Of a DNA stretch of 29,825 nucleotides, positions 1 to 6,388 are shown piece after piece (positions within the stretch are counted from its first letter, which is position 1; each line of letters begins with the position of its first letter). This DNA comes from DASVNK01 sp964478815. Its GTDB lineage: Bacteria > Verrucomicrobiota > Verrucomicrobiia > Limisphaerales > SXQI01. The notes beneath the pieces were generated by a model. It had not been told where the DNA came from and did not search any database. It saw only the letters and a program-made list of their open reading frames with translations. Both the position numbers and the translations under genes were made by a program. The DNA is taken from the NCBI GenBank assembly GCA_964478815.1, contig CAYZKY010000074.1, forward strand, positions 1-29,825, read 5' to 3'.

Positions 1-2
1 GG

Positions 3-221
3 CATATCAGCGCATTTATCGAGAAGCATCCGACGCTGAAGATGCTGGCGCTGAGCTTCCTGATTTTGATCGGGTTCGCGCTGGTGGCGGAAGGGTTCCA
101 CCAGAAGATACCGAAGGGCTACATTTACTTCGCGATGGCTTTCTCCGTGCTGGTGGAGCTGCTCAACATGAAGCTGCGCCGGAAGCCGCACCCGGTGGAA
201 TTGAACCAGCCGTACCGATAG
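3..221 (+). CDS. TerC-family integral membrane protein, C-terminal end (5' end outside window)
   Basis: The last 72 codons of a gene that begins before the window. The readable part starts at a His codon at position 3 and ends with TAG. It contains the TerC-family C-terminal signature: HPTLKMLALSFLILIGFALV, then AEGFHQKIPKGYIYFAMAFS, followed by a membrane segment and a basic tail (LRRKPHP). TerC proteins are polytopic membrane proteins linked to tellurite resistance and metal (manganese) export; the exact substrate cannot be read here. It lies upstream of the secretion operon, separated by a palindromic element, so no functional link is implied. The family call is strong, the specific role is unknown. 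Confidence 0.85.
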   Translation, partial: HISAFIEKHPTLKMLALSFLILIGFALVAEGFHQKIPKGYIYFAMAFSVLVELLNMKLRRKPHPVELNQPYR

Positions 222-301
222 GCGACGGCGCGCGGAGGACGCGTGGGGGGAAGCCCGGCGGAGAAACTTTCGTTGGGGGGCGGTGAATGATACGGTAGGA
301 A

Positions 302-457
302 TCTGTTGAAAAACTACGACCATCCATATTGCGGCAGGGCCGGCGCGCTGGCTTCGTTGGTCTTCCCTCACAGATCCGCAAGGATAGGCCCGGCCGGCCC
401 GCCTCGCCATTGCGCCGGCCGTGCCCGCGAACTGGATAGCCGCAGTTTTTCAACAGA
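302..457. repeat. MITE-like palindromic element upstream of gspF
   Basis: A 156-bp element bounded by perfect 14-bp inverted repeats, TCTGTTGAAAAACT at 302-315 and its complement at 444-457. Similarity between the arms continues inward for about 50 bp with mismatches and small indels (both arms carry a CATCC/TATCC block and a GGCCGGCGC block). No transposase ORF fits inside. Ends containing GTTGAAAAA are known from several DDE insertion sequences, so a non-autonomous deletion derivative is the likeliest reading. I could not identify a convincing target duplication. The right arm ends 14 bp before the gspF start codon. Confidence 0.6.
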
Positions 458-471
458 CTCCGAGGGAATCG

Positions 472-1773
472 ATGCCGGAATTTTCTTATAGAGCGCGCAA
501 GCGGTCGGGCGAACTGGTGCAGGGAAAGGTCGACGGGGCGGACCGGGCGGGCGCGCTGACGCAGATCGAGCGGCTGGGCTTGCTGCCGGTGTCGGTCGAG
601 GCGCCGAAGGGAGCCGAAGGCAAGAAGGGCGCTGAAGGGAAAAAGGGGGCGCAGGCGGAGAAAGCCAAGGCCATCAACTTGTCGGGCGCGATGCCCCCGG
701 CCTTGCGGGAGTTTTTCACGAAGCAACGGCGGCCGAAGATGCAGGAACTGGCCACGTTCACCCAGCAACTGGCGAACCTGCTGCAATCGGGCATGCCGTT
801 GACGCTGGCGCTGAACAGCATGACGCATATCGGGAGCAAGGGCATTTCCTCGGCAGTGAGCCACAGCTTGAAGCAGGACGTCATGGAAGGCCGGAGCTTG
901 TCCGATGCGATGAGCAAGCAGCCGGTGATCTTCACGGATCTCTATATCAACATGGTGCGGGCGGGGGAGCAGAGCGGGGCGCTGACGGAAGTGTTGAAAC
1001 GGCTGGCCTCGCACTTCGAGCGGTTCGCGGAGGTGCAGGCGAAGTTCACCTCGGCGCTGATTTACCCGGCCGTCGTGGCGTGCGTGGGGATCGGGATCAT
1101 CGTCTTTTTCATGACGTACATGATGCCGAAATTCATGTCGATCTTCGAAGGGTTGAAGGTGCAGTTGCCGGCCTCGACGCTCATGCTGATGCACGCCGGG
1201 CAGTTCTTCAAGATGTACTGGTGGCTGCTGATTTTGGGGGTGCTGACGCTGATTATCTTGTTCAAGCGGTTCCAGTCGTCGACCTCAGGGCGGCGGACGA
1301 TCGATCAATGGAAGCTGCGGGCGCCAGTCCTGGGGCGGGTGATGAAGCTGAATTTGTACGGGCAATTCGCGCGGACGCTGGGCACGCTGTTGCAGAATGG
1401 CGTGCCGGTGCTGACGGCGCTAAAAATCACGGAGCAGGTGATCCCCAACGTGATGTTGAAGGAAGCGATCTCCCGCACGCGGGAAGAGGTCACGGACGGG
1501 AAGACCATCGCGCAACCGATGGCGCGCAGCGGGGTGTTTCCGCAGTTGATGATCGATTTGCTGCGGATCGGGGAGGAGACGGGGAACGTGCCCGGGGCGT
1601 TGGAGAATCTGGCAAACACCTACGAGAATGAGCTGCAGATCGCGTTGCGGGTGATGACGAATTTGATCGAGCCGGTGATGATCATTCTCATGGCGGTGGG
1701 AGTGGGCTTCCTGCTGCTGAGCGTGCTGTCGGCGATGTTCGCGATCACGTCGAATATCGGCCAGGGGTTTTAG
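472..1773 (+). CDS. gspF: Type II secretion / type IV pilus platform protein GspF (PilC family)
   Basis: 433 aa. GspF is the polytopic inner-membrane platform protein that links the cytoplasmic ATPase to pseudopilus assembly. The N-terminus MPEFSYRARKRSGELVQGKV is typical of the family. A charged linker with a GAEGKKGAEGKKGAQ repeat follows (about residues 45-62). Two T2SSF domains follow at about 90-215 and 295-415, each opening with a FTQQLANLLQSGMPLTLAL or FARTLGTLLQNGVPVLTAL motif; hydrophobic segments lie near 200-225, 255-275 and the C-terminus. An upstream in-frame GTG at 421 would add 17 residues encoded by the palindromic repeat, so I chose the ATG at 472, which has GAGGGA 4-9 bases before it. 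It is the first gene of a cluster with pseudopilin genes; no GspE or GspD gene is in the window. PilC of a type IV pilus is the alternative, less likely because GspH/I/J/K-like genes follow. Confidence 0.9.
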   Translation: MPEFSYRARKRSGELVQGKVDGADRAGALTQIERLGLLPVSVEAPKGAEGKKGAEGKKGAQAEKAKAINLSGAMPPALREFFTKQRRPKMQELATFTQQLANLLQSGMPLTLALNSMTHIGSKGISSAVSHSLKQDVMEGRSLSDAMSKQPVIFTDLYINMVRAGEQSGALTEVLKRLASHFERFAEVQAKFTSALIYPAVVACVGIGIIVFFMTYMMPKFMSIFEGLKVQLPASTLMLMHAGQFFKMYWWLLILGVLTLIILFKRFQSSTSGRRTIDQWKLRAPVLGRVMKLNLYGQFARTLGTLLQNGVPVLTALKITEQVIPNVMLKEAISRTREEVTDGKTIAQPMARSGVFPQLMIDLLRIGEETGNVPGALENLANTYENELQIALRVMTNLIEPVMIILMAVGVGFLLLSVLSAMFAITSNIGQGF

Positions 1774-1780
1774 GAGGATT

Positions 1781-1831
1781 TTGAACAACCACCACCATCC
1801 GATTTGCGGCAGGCTTCCGAGGGAACGGATG
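1781..1831 (+). repeat. Degenerate, internally deleted copy of the gspF leader
   Basis: Positions 1781-1813 match the left arm of the upstream palindrome (306-338) at 27 of 33 positions by eye. The next 18 bases (1814-1831) match the gspF start region (457-474) at 14 of 18, including CCGAGGGAA and the ATG. The middle of the element is absent. Here the ATG at 1829 is followed directly by TGA. It looks like a relic of the gspF leader duplicated behind gspF. The match is short enough that chance or convergent leader sequence is not excluded. Confidence 0.4.
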
Positions 1832-1916
1832 TGAAAATCCGGCGCGCAACCGCGGGATCGGGGGGGGGAGGGAGAGGGGGGCATCTCGGCACCGCCCCGG
1901 AGCCTCGGCTGCCGAT

Positions 1917-1989
1917 GGTTCGGAGTTCCGCGTTCACGCGGCCTGGGGCCGGAAAACTCCCGAACCGGCTAAAGCCGGAACTCCGAACG
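1917..1989. repeat. Palindromic intergenic repeat before gspH
   Basis: Perfect 13-bp inverted repeat GTTCGGAGTTCCG (1918-1930) and CGGAACTCCGAAC (1976-1988). Two smaller hairpins lie between or overlap these arms: CCGCG-TTCA-CGCGG (1928-1941) and CCGGCT-AA-AGCCGG (1965-1978). The layout resembles palindromic repeats scattered between genes in Verrucomicrobiota. It ends 7 bp before the gspH ATG, so a folded transcript could affect that ribosome-binding region. Confidence 0.65.
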
Positions 1990-1995
1990 GGGGCA

Positions 1996-2511
1996 ATGTC
2001 CAGATACGCCCGGCGGAGAGGGTTCACCATTATCGAGATCATGGTGACGGTGGCGATCATCGCGATCTTGTTCGGCGTGGGGGTGCCATCGGTCTGGCGG
2101 GCGATGCAAAAGGACCAGTTGACGCGCGCGGTGCGGGATACGGTGGAGGGGTGCAAGGCGGCGCGGGATCGGGCGATTTTACAGGGCGTGCCGTACGAAT
2201 TCATCGTGAAATCGGATGGTTCGCTGGATGTGGCCGTCGCGGCCGTGGCGGGCGGGCCGCCAGCGCGGGAGAGCGGACGAAGCACGGGAGAAGCTCCGTA
2301 CGCCGCCTTCCCCAGGAAATTGGGCGAGGATATCATGATCCAATTGATCGGGGTGAATTTCATCGACCTGATGCAAGCCGAGGAATCGCGCGTGCGATTC
2401 TACCCGAATGGGACTTGCGACGAATTCACCGTGGTGTACGCGTGGAAGGGACGGCAGCGCACGGTGAAGACGGATATCATCACCGGCCAACCGGAGGAAT
2501 TGACGCAATGA
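1996..2511 (+). CDS. gspH: Type II secretion pseudopilin, GspH-like
   Basis: 171 aa. A minor pseudopilin of the secretion pseudopilus, processed by prepilin peptidase and held in the inner membrane by its N-terminal helix. The leader is short and basic (MSRYARRRG) and cleavage is expected at G9/F10, followed by FTIIEIMVTVAIIAILFGVG with Glu at mature position 5. The segment LTRAVRDTVEGCKAARDRAI matches the amphipathic start of GspH proteins. A Gly/Pro/Arg-rich insert (GGPPARESGRSTGEA) interrupts the globular part. In-frame extension to 1804 is possible but would translate the palindromic repeat, so the ATG at 1996 is preferred; its upstream purine tract (GGGGG) is weak. The stop overlaps the next start (ATGA). 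The H assignment rests on context and the N-terminal pattern; GspG is unlikely because its C-terminal motifs are absent. Confidence 0.75.
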   Translation: MSRYARRRGFTIIEIMVTVAIIAILFGVGVPSVWRAMQKDQLTRAVRDTVEGCKAARDRAILQGVPYEFIVKSDGSLDVAVAAVAGGPPARESGRSTGEAPYAAFPRKLGEDIMIQLIGVNFIDLMQAEESRVRFYPNGTCDEFTVVYAWKGRQRTVKTDIITGQPEELTQ

Positions 2512-2936
2512 AGCTGGCGGCCCCGCGGGATCGAGCATGGCAGGCGTTCACGCTGCTGGAGGTGATGGTCGCGCTGGCGCTGTTCTTCATGTGCGTGTTC
2601 GCGATTCTTGGGGTGGTCTCGCGGAGCCTCACCCAGGCGCGCAATCTGGAGCCGATGCAGGTGGATGCGACGCCGGCCTTTGCGCTGCTCTCGTTGACGA
2701 ACCGGCTGGAAGAAGGGCCGATCCCGATCGAGATCGTGCAGAGCTTCGAGGAAATGTTCCCCGGGAACACGATTGGCGGGGAGATCATCGAAGTGGCGAC
2801 GAACGGGCTGTACCAGATCGACTTCTTCGTGGGCGGCGTGACCGGGGCGAAACGGGCGGTGGTCTCGCGGCAGAGCGTGTTGCTCTTCCGGCCGATGAGC
2901 GGCGGGCGGCGAACATCCCAGGAGATGCGGCGATGA
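2508..2936 (+). CDS. gspI: Type II secretion minor pseudopilin, GspI-like
   Basis: 142 aa. The minor pseudopilin thought to nucleate the tip complex with GspJ and GspK. The leader MKLAAPRDRAWQA is followed by the prepilin helix FTLLEVMVALALFFMCVFAI with Glu at mature position 5. The residue before the cleavage site is Ala instead of the usual Gly. The length and the FTLLEVMVAL core match GspI. The start ATG overlaps the gspH stop (ATGA) and its own stop overlaps the gspJ start (ATGA), implying translational coupling within one operon. Much longer readings of this frame (from 2151) run antiparallel in sense to gspH and are rejected. Confidence 0.75.
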   Translation: MKLAAPRDRAWQAFTLLEVMVALALFFMCVFAILGVVSRSLTQARNLEPMQVDATPAFALLSLTNRLEEGPIPIEIVQSFEEMFPGNTIGGEIIEVATNGLYQIDFFVGGVTGAKRAVVSRQSVLLFRPMSGGRRTSQEMRR

Positions 2937-3631
2937 GACCGGGGCGAACCAGACTAGCGCGCGGAAGCCGGGCCTTCACGCTGATCGAAGTGCTGATGGC
3001 GGCGGGGATTTTCGGAATGGTCATGGTGGCCGTCTACGCAAGCTGGTCGGCGATTTTGCGGGGGGCCCGGCTGGGTTTGACCGCGGCGGCGGAGGTGCAA
3101 CGCACGCGGGTGACGATGCGGGCGCTGCAGGACTCGCTCGGAGCGGCGATCATGTATTCCGATAACGCGCGCTACTATTCGTTCATGGCCGACACCTCGA
3201 AGAGCTACGCGGCGATCAGCTTCGTGGCGCGGCTCCCGAATTCGTTTCCGGGAAGCGGGTTGTACGGAGGACAGAATCTGCGGCGAGTGACCTTCGAGGT
3301 GGACGGGGACAAGAATTTGAATTTGCTGCAGGCGCCGATCTTGCAGACCTCGGAAATGACGACGCCGTACAAGATCCGGCTGGCGCCGAACGTGGCGGTG
3401 TTTGCGATGGAATTTTTCGACGCGCGGCGCGGGGAGTGGGTGCCCGAGTGGCTGCAAACGAATACGATGCCGCGCATGGTGCGGGTGGGCGTGAGCCTCG
3501 GGCGGACGAAGGCCGGCAGCCAGGCGCCGGAAGTGACCACGCGCTTGATCTCGCTGACGGCCGTGGGGATCACGCGGATCGGGGGCGTGGGCGGCCAACC
3601 GGGGAACGTGGGCCAGCCGGGAGCGCCCTGA
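2933..3631 (+). CDS. gspJ: Type II secretion minor pseudopilin, GspJ-like
   Basis: 232 aa. A minor pseudopilin of the tip complex. The leader MRPGRTRLARGSRA is followed by FTLIEVLMAAGIFGMVMVAV; Ala again replaces Gly at the -1 cleavage position. A GspJ-like globular domain follows (about residues 40-210), including TRVTMRALQDSLGAAI and a late RMVRVGVSLGR strand. The C-terminus is a Gly/Pro tail (GGVGGQPGNVGQPGAP). The start overlaps the gspI stop and the TGA overlaps the gspK ATG by one base (TGATG), so H-I-J-K are almost certainly co-translated. Confidence 0.78.
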   Translation: MRPGRTRLARGSRAFTLIEVLMAAGIFGMVMVAVYASWSAILRGARLGLTAAAEVQRTRVTMRALQDSLGAAIMYSDNARYYSFMADTSKSYAAISFVARLPNSFPGSGLYGGQNLRRVTFEVDGDKNLNLLQAPILQTSEMTTPYKIRLAPNVAVFAMEFFDARRGEWVPEWLQTNTMPRMVRVGVSLGRTKAGSQAPEVTTRLISLTAVGITRIGGVGGQPGNVGQPGAP

Positions 3632-4743
3632 TGAACCTCCTGGTCTTCAATCGACGGCGGGGGATCGCGCTCATCATCGTGATGATCGTCATCACGATCC
3701 TCGCGACCTTGGCGGCGGGTCTCGCGTATTCCATGAAGGTCGAGACGCGGCTGGCGCGCAACGCGAGCTTCGAGCCGGAAATGGAATTGCTGGGCCGGAG
3801 CGGCGTGGAGCTGGCGCGCTACATCCTGGCCATGCAACTGCGGATACCGGGCCAGGGTCAGTACACCGCTCTCAACCAGAAATGGGCGAACGGCCCCGCG
3901 ACGACGAACGAACTGCTCATCGATATCCATCTCGAAGACAACATCGTCGGCGTCGGAAAGTTCTCGATCCGCATCAAGGATCTCGAACGAAAGTACAATC
4001 TCACGATGGTGCGGGAGGGGCAGACCGACGTGCTGCAACGCGCGTTGACGATGATCGGCGTCGACACGGCGGACACCTCGACGATTGTCGATTCCTATCT
4101 CGATTGGATCGATCCGGACGAGGCCAACCATGTCCGGGGCGCGGAGAGCGACGAATACCTGCGCCTGGATCCGACCAATCCCTACGCGGCCAAGAACGGC
4201 CTGATGGACGACGTGACCGAGTTTCTGATGGTGAAAGGCATCACGCCGGAGATTTTCTGGGGCAGCGGCCGGACGGGCGTGCCGATCGGGTGGTCGCAGT
4301 CGATGCGGCCGCGAGGCGGAACGGCGTATATGCAAAGCAGCCAGCAGGGGCCGGAGTCTTCAGTGGGGTTGGTGGATTTGTTCACGACGATTTCTGGGGC
4401 GGGCGCGGCGGTCAACATCAACACGGCTTCGGCGGAAGTTCTCCAACTCCTGCCCGGCATGGATGCGAGCCTGGCGCGAGCCATTGTGGACGTGCGCGCG
4501 GGGGCGGACCATGCGGATGGAACGGAGGACGATACGCCTTTCGAGCAGCGCGGCGATCTCGGCGCGATTCCCGGCATGGACGCCAGCATCATCAATATCA
4601 TCGGACGGTACATGACCCTGCAAAGCTTCCTCTTCCAGGTGGAGGTGGAGGCCCAGATCGGCGATTACCGCAAGCACTACGTGGCGCTCCTGCACCGCCG
4701 GAACGCGCAAGATGTGGGCATCCTTTATTTCCATCCGTTCTGA
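3631..4743 (+). CDS. gspK: Type II secretion minor pseudopilin GspK
   Basis: 370 aa. GspK is the large pseudopilin that caps the pseudopilus tip. The N-terminus MNLLVFNRRRG is followed by IALIIVMIVITILATLAAGL; as usual for GspK the Glu at mature position 5 is missing. The large globular domain carries SYLDWIDPDEANHVRGAESD and NGLMDDVTEFLMVKGI, both characteristic of GspK. A helix-hairpin-helix motif follows (INTASAEVLQLLPGMDASLA, about residues 268-287). It is the last gene of the F-H-I-J-K run; GspL and GspM do not follow. The top strand shifts from G-rich to C-rich usage inside this gene, near 3.85 kb. Confidence 0.9.
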   Translation: MNLLVFNRRRGIALIIVMIVITILATLAAGLAYSMKVETRLARNASFEPEMELLGRSGVELARYILAMQLRIPGQGQYTALNQKWANGPATTNELLIDIHLEDNIVGVGKFSIRIKDLERKYNLTMVREGQTDVLQRALTMIGVDTADTSTIVDSYLDWIDPDEANHVRGAESDEYLRLDPTNPYAAKNGLMDDVTEFLMVKGITPEIFWGSGRTGVPIGWSQSMRPRGGTAYMQSSQQGPESSVGLVDLFTTISGAGAAVNINTASAEVLQLLPGMDASLARAIVDVRAGADHADGTEDDTPFEQRGDLGAIPGMDASIINIIGRYMTLQSFLFQVEVEAQIGDYRKHYVALLHRRNAQDVGILYFHPF

Positions 4744-4770
4744 GTTTGGTCGCACGGGCCGCCAGCCTTC

Positions 4771-5487
4771 ATGAAGCTTAGCAAGCTCGCCCCGCGCTAT
4801 CTTTTCATTACCGGCACGGATACCGGCGCGGGCAAGACCATCCTCACGGCACTGCTGCTGGCGCATGCCCAGGCGCATCTTTCACCGCGGAAGACCGTGG
4901 CCGCGCTCAAACCGTTCTGCTCGGGGGGGCGATCTGATGCCGAACTGCTGTTCGCGATGCAACAGCGCGGGTCGCGGCCGGTGGTGTCGCGGCTGGACCA
5001 AGTCAACCCGTTTCACTACTCAGCTCCGCTGTCGCCGGCGCGGGCGGCGCAATTGGAACGTCGGCGAGTGCGGATCGAGGAGGCGCTGGCTGCCATCGAG
5101 TCGATCCAGGCGGACACCGTGCTAATCGAAGGAGCCGGTGGATTACTGGCCCCGCTCGGGGTGAGTTTCTCGGCCTTGGAACTGATCGAACAACTCGACG
5201 CCGAGGTCATCGTGGCGGCGCCTAATCGCCTGGGAGTCCTGAACCACGCCCGGCTCACCGTCGAAGCGCTCCAGCATCGAGGACTCCGCCGGATTCGGAT
5301 CGCGCTCATCGAGACGAGCGCGCCGGACAAATCTGCGGCTTACAACCGGACGGACCTCGCCAGCCTGGTCCGGCCGCTGCCGGTCGTCACCATCGGGCAT
5401 CTGCGAAATTGCCGAGCCGATCCCGGATTTCTCGAAGCAGCAGCGCGTGGCATGGCCAAGAGCCTCGCTCAACTCCTTCCGCGGTGA
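4771..5487 (+). CDS. bioD: Dethiobiotin synthetase
   Basis: 238 aa. BioD closes the ureido ring of dethiobiotin from 7,8-diaminopelargonate, CO2 and ATP, the penultimate step of biotin synthesis in the cytoplasm. The P-loop GTDTGAGKT is at residues 15-23, the substrate-side Lys lies in LKPFCSGG (about 46-53), and the EGAGGLLAPL motif is in the middle. Length is normal for the family. The gene starts 27 bp after gspK and may be read from the same transcript, although the pathways are unrelated. No other bio gene is in the window. It converges with prmC, 31 bp apart, with no clear terminator between them. Confidence 0.92.
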   Translation: MKLSKLAPRYLFITGTDTGAGKTILTALLLAHAQAHLSPRKTVAALKPFCSGGRSDAELLFAMQQRGSRPVVSRLDQVNPFHYSAPLSPARAAQLERRRVRIEEALAAIESIQADTVLIEGAGGLLAPLGVSFSALELIEQLDAEVIVAAPNRLGVLNHARLTVEALQHRGLRRIRIALIETSAPDKSAAYNRTDLASLVRPLPVVTIGHLRNCRADPGFLEAAARGMAKSLAQLLPR

Positions 5488-5518
5488 GACCTCATGTCTC
5501 TTCGCTGAGCCCTGTCTG

Positions 5519-6385
5519 CTAACCGCCTCCGGGCGCGGCGATCACGACGCGCGGCCGGCCGGAGAGATCGGGCAAAACCGACTCGACGCTCCAACCCGCC
5601 TGCTCCAGCAAGCTGACGATCGCCTTATCCTGCCCATCGCCGAACTCGGCCATCAGCCGTCCGTCCGCAGCCAGGCGGCCAGGAGCTTCGCGTGCGAGCA
5701 ATCGGTAGAACGCCAGGCCATCGTCTCCGCCGTCCAGCGCCAACCGCGGGTCGTGATCGCGAACTTCCGGGGATAGACTGTCGATTTCGGCGGTGGGAAT
5801 GTACGGAGGATTGGCCACCAGAAGATCCGCCCGAAACGAAGCAGGAACTTGCACGAAAGCATCGCTCTGAATGAATTCGAGCCGTTCACTCAAACCGAGT
5901 GTCGCGGCATTCTCTCGCGCGACATGCAACGCCTCCGGCGAGATGTCGAGCGCCAGGCCGCGGGCGGTCGGGCAATGCTTGAGCATCGCGAGCGCCACGC
6001 AGCCGCTGCCGGTGGCAAAATCGAGAAAAACCGGCTCCGGCCCGGCCGCGGCCCGGCGTTGCAGAAAACTCCAGGCGGCCTCGGCGAGCACCTCCGTCTC
6101 CGGACGCGGAACCAGCACCTGTCCGTTCACCCGCAATTCGAGGCCGCAAAACGACGTCGTGCCGAGGATGTGTTGCAACGGCTCGCGCCGGGCGCGGCGT
6201 TGGAGAAAATCGCGAAAGCGGGAGGATTCCTCCTCCGAAAGCGCCCGGCCGAATTCGAGATAAAGATGGAGCCGCTTGAGGGCGAGAATTTGCGCCAGCA
6301 ACAATTCGCTGTGCAATCGCGGCGACTCGACGCCTTTCCGTCCGAGAAAATCGCTTCCTTTCTGGATGGCTTCGAGAACGGTCAC
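5519..6385 (-). CDS. prmC: Release factor glutamine methyltransferase
   Basis: 288 aa. PrmC methylates the Gln of the GGQ motif in peptide release factors using S-adenosylmethionine. The N-terminal helical domain (MTVLEAIQKGSDFLGRKG) is followed by VPRPETEVL, the SAM-binding DFATGSGCVALAM and the catalytic NPPYIP motif, in the expected order. The start is a GTG at 6385 three bases after the stop of the upstream S41-like gene. It is the last gene of a minus-strand run beginning with the zinc dehydrogenase. The length is typical. Confidence 0.93.
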   Translation of the reverse strand: MTVLEAIQKGSDFLGRKGVESPRLHSELLLAQILALKRLHLYLEFGRALSEEESSRFRDFLQRRARREPLQHILGTTSFCGLELRVNGQVLVPRPETEVLAEAAWSFLQRRAAAGPEPVFLDFATGSGCVALAMLKHCPTARGLALDISPEALHVARENAATLGLSERLEFIQSDAFVQVPASFRADLLVANPPYIPTAEIDSLSPEVRDHDPRLALDGGDDGLAFYRLLAREAPGRLAADGRLMAEFGDGQDKAIVSLLEQAGWSVESVLPDLSGRPRVVIAAPGGG

Positions 6386-6388
6386 CGG

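Noticed and set aside
290..470. Target-site duplication around the MITE-like element
   Set aside because: GGAATC occurs on both sides, but at unequal distances from the repeat ends, so it is not a convincing duplication.
1804..1995. N-terminal extension of gspH
   Set aside because: It would translate the palindromic repeat and a Gly/Arg run, and would put about 64 residues before the prepilin leader, which is normally short.
5488..5518. Terminator between convergent bioD and prmC
   Set aside because: No stem with a T-tract could be found in the 31-bp gap.
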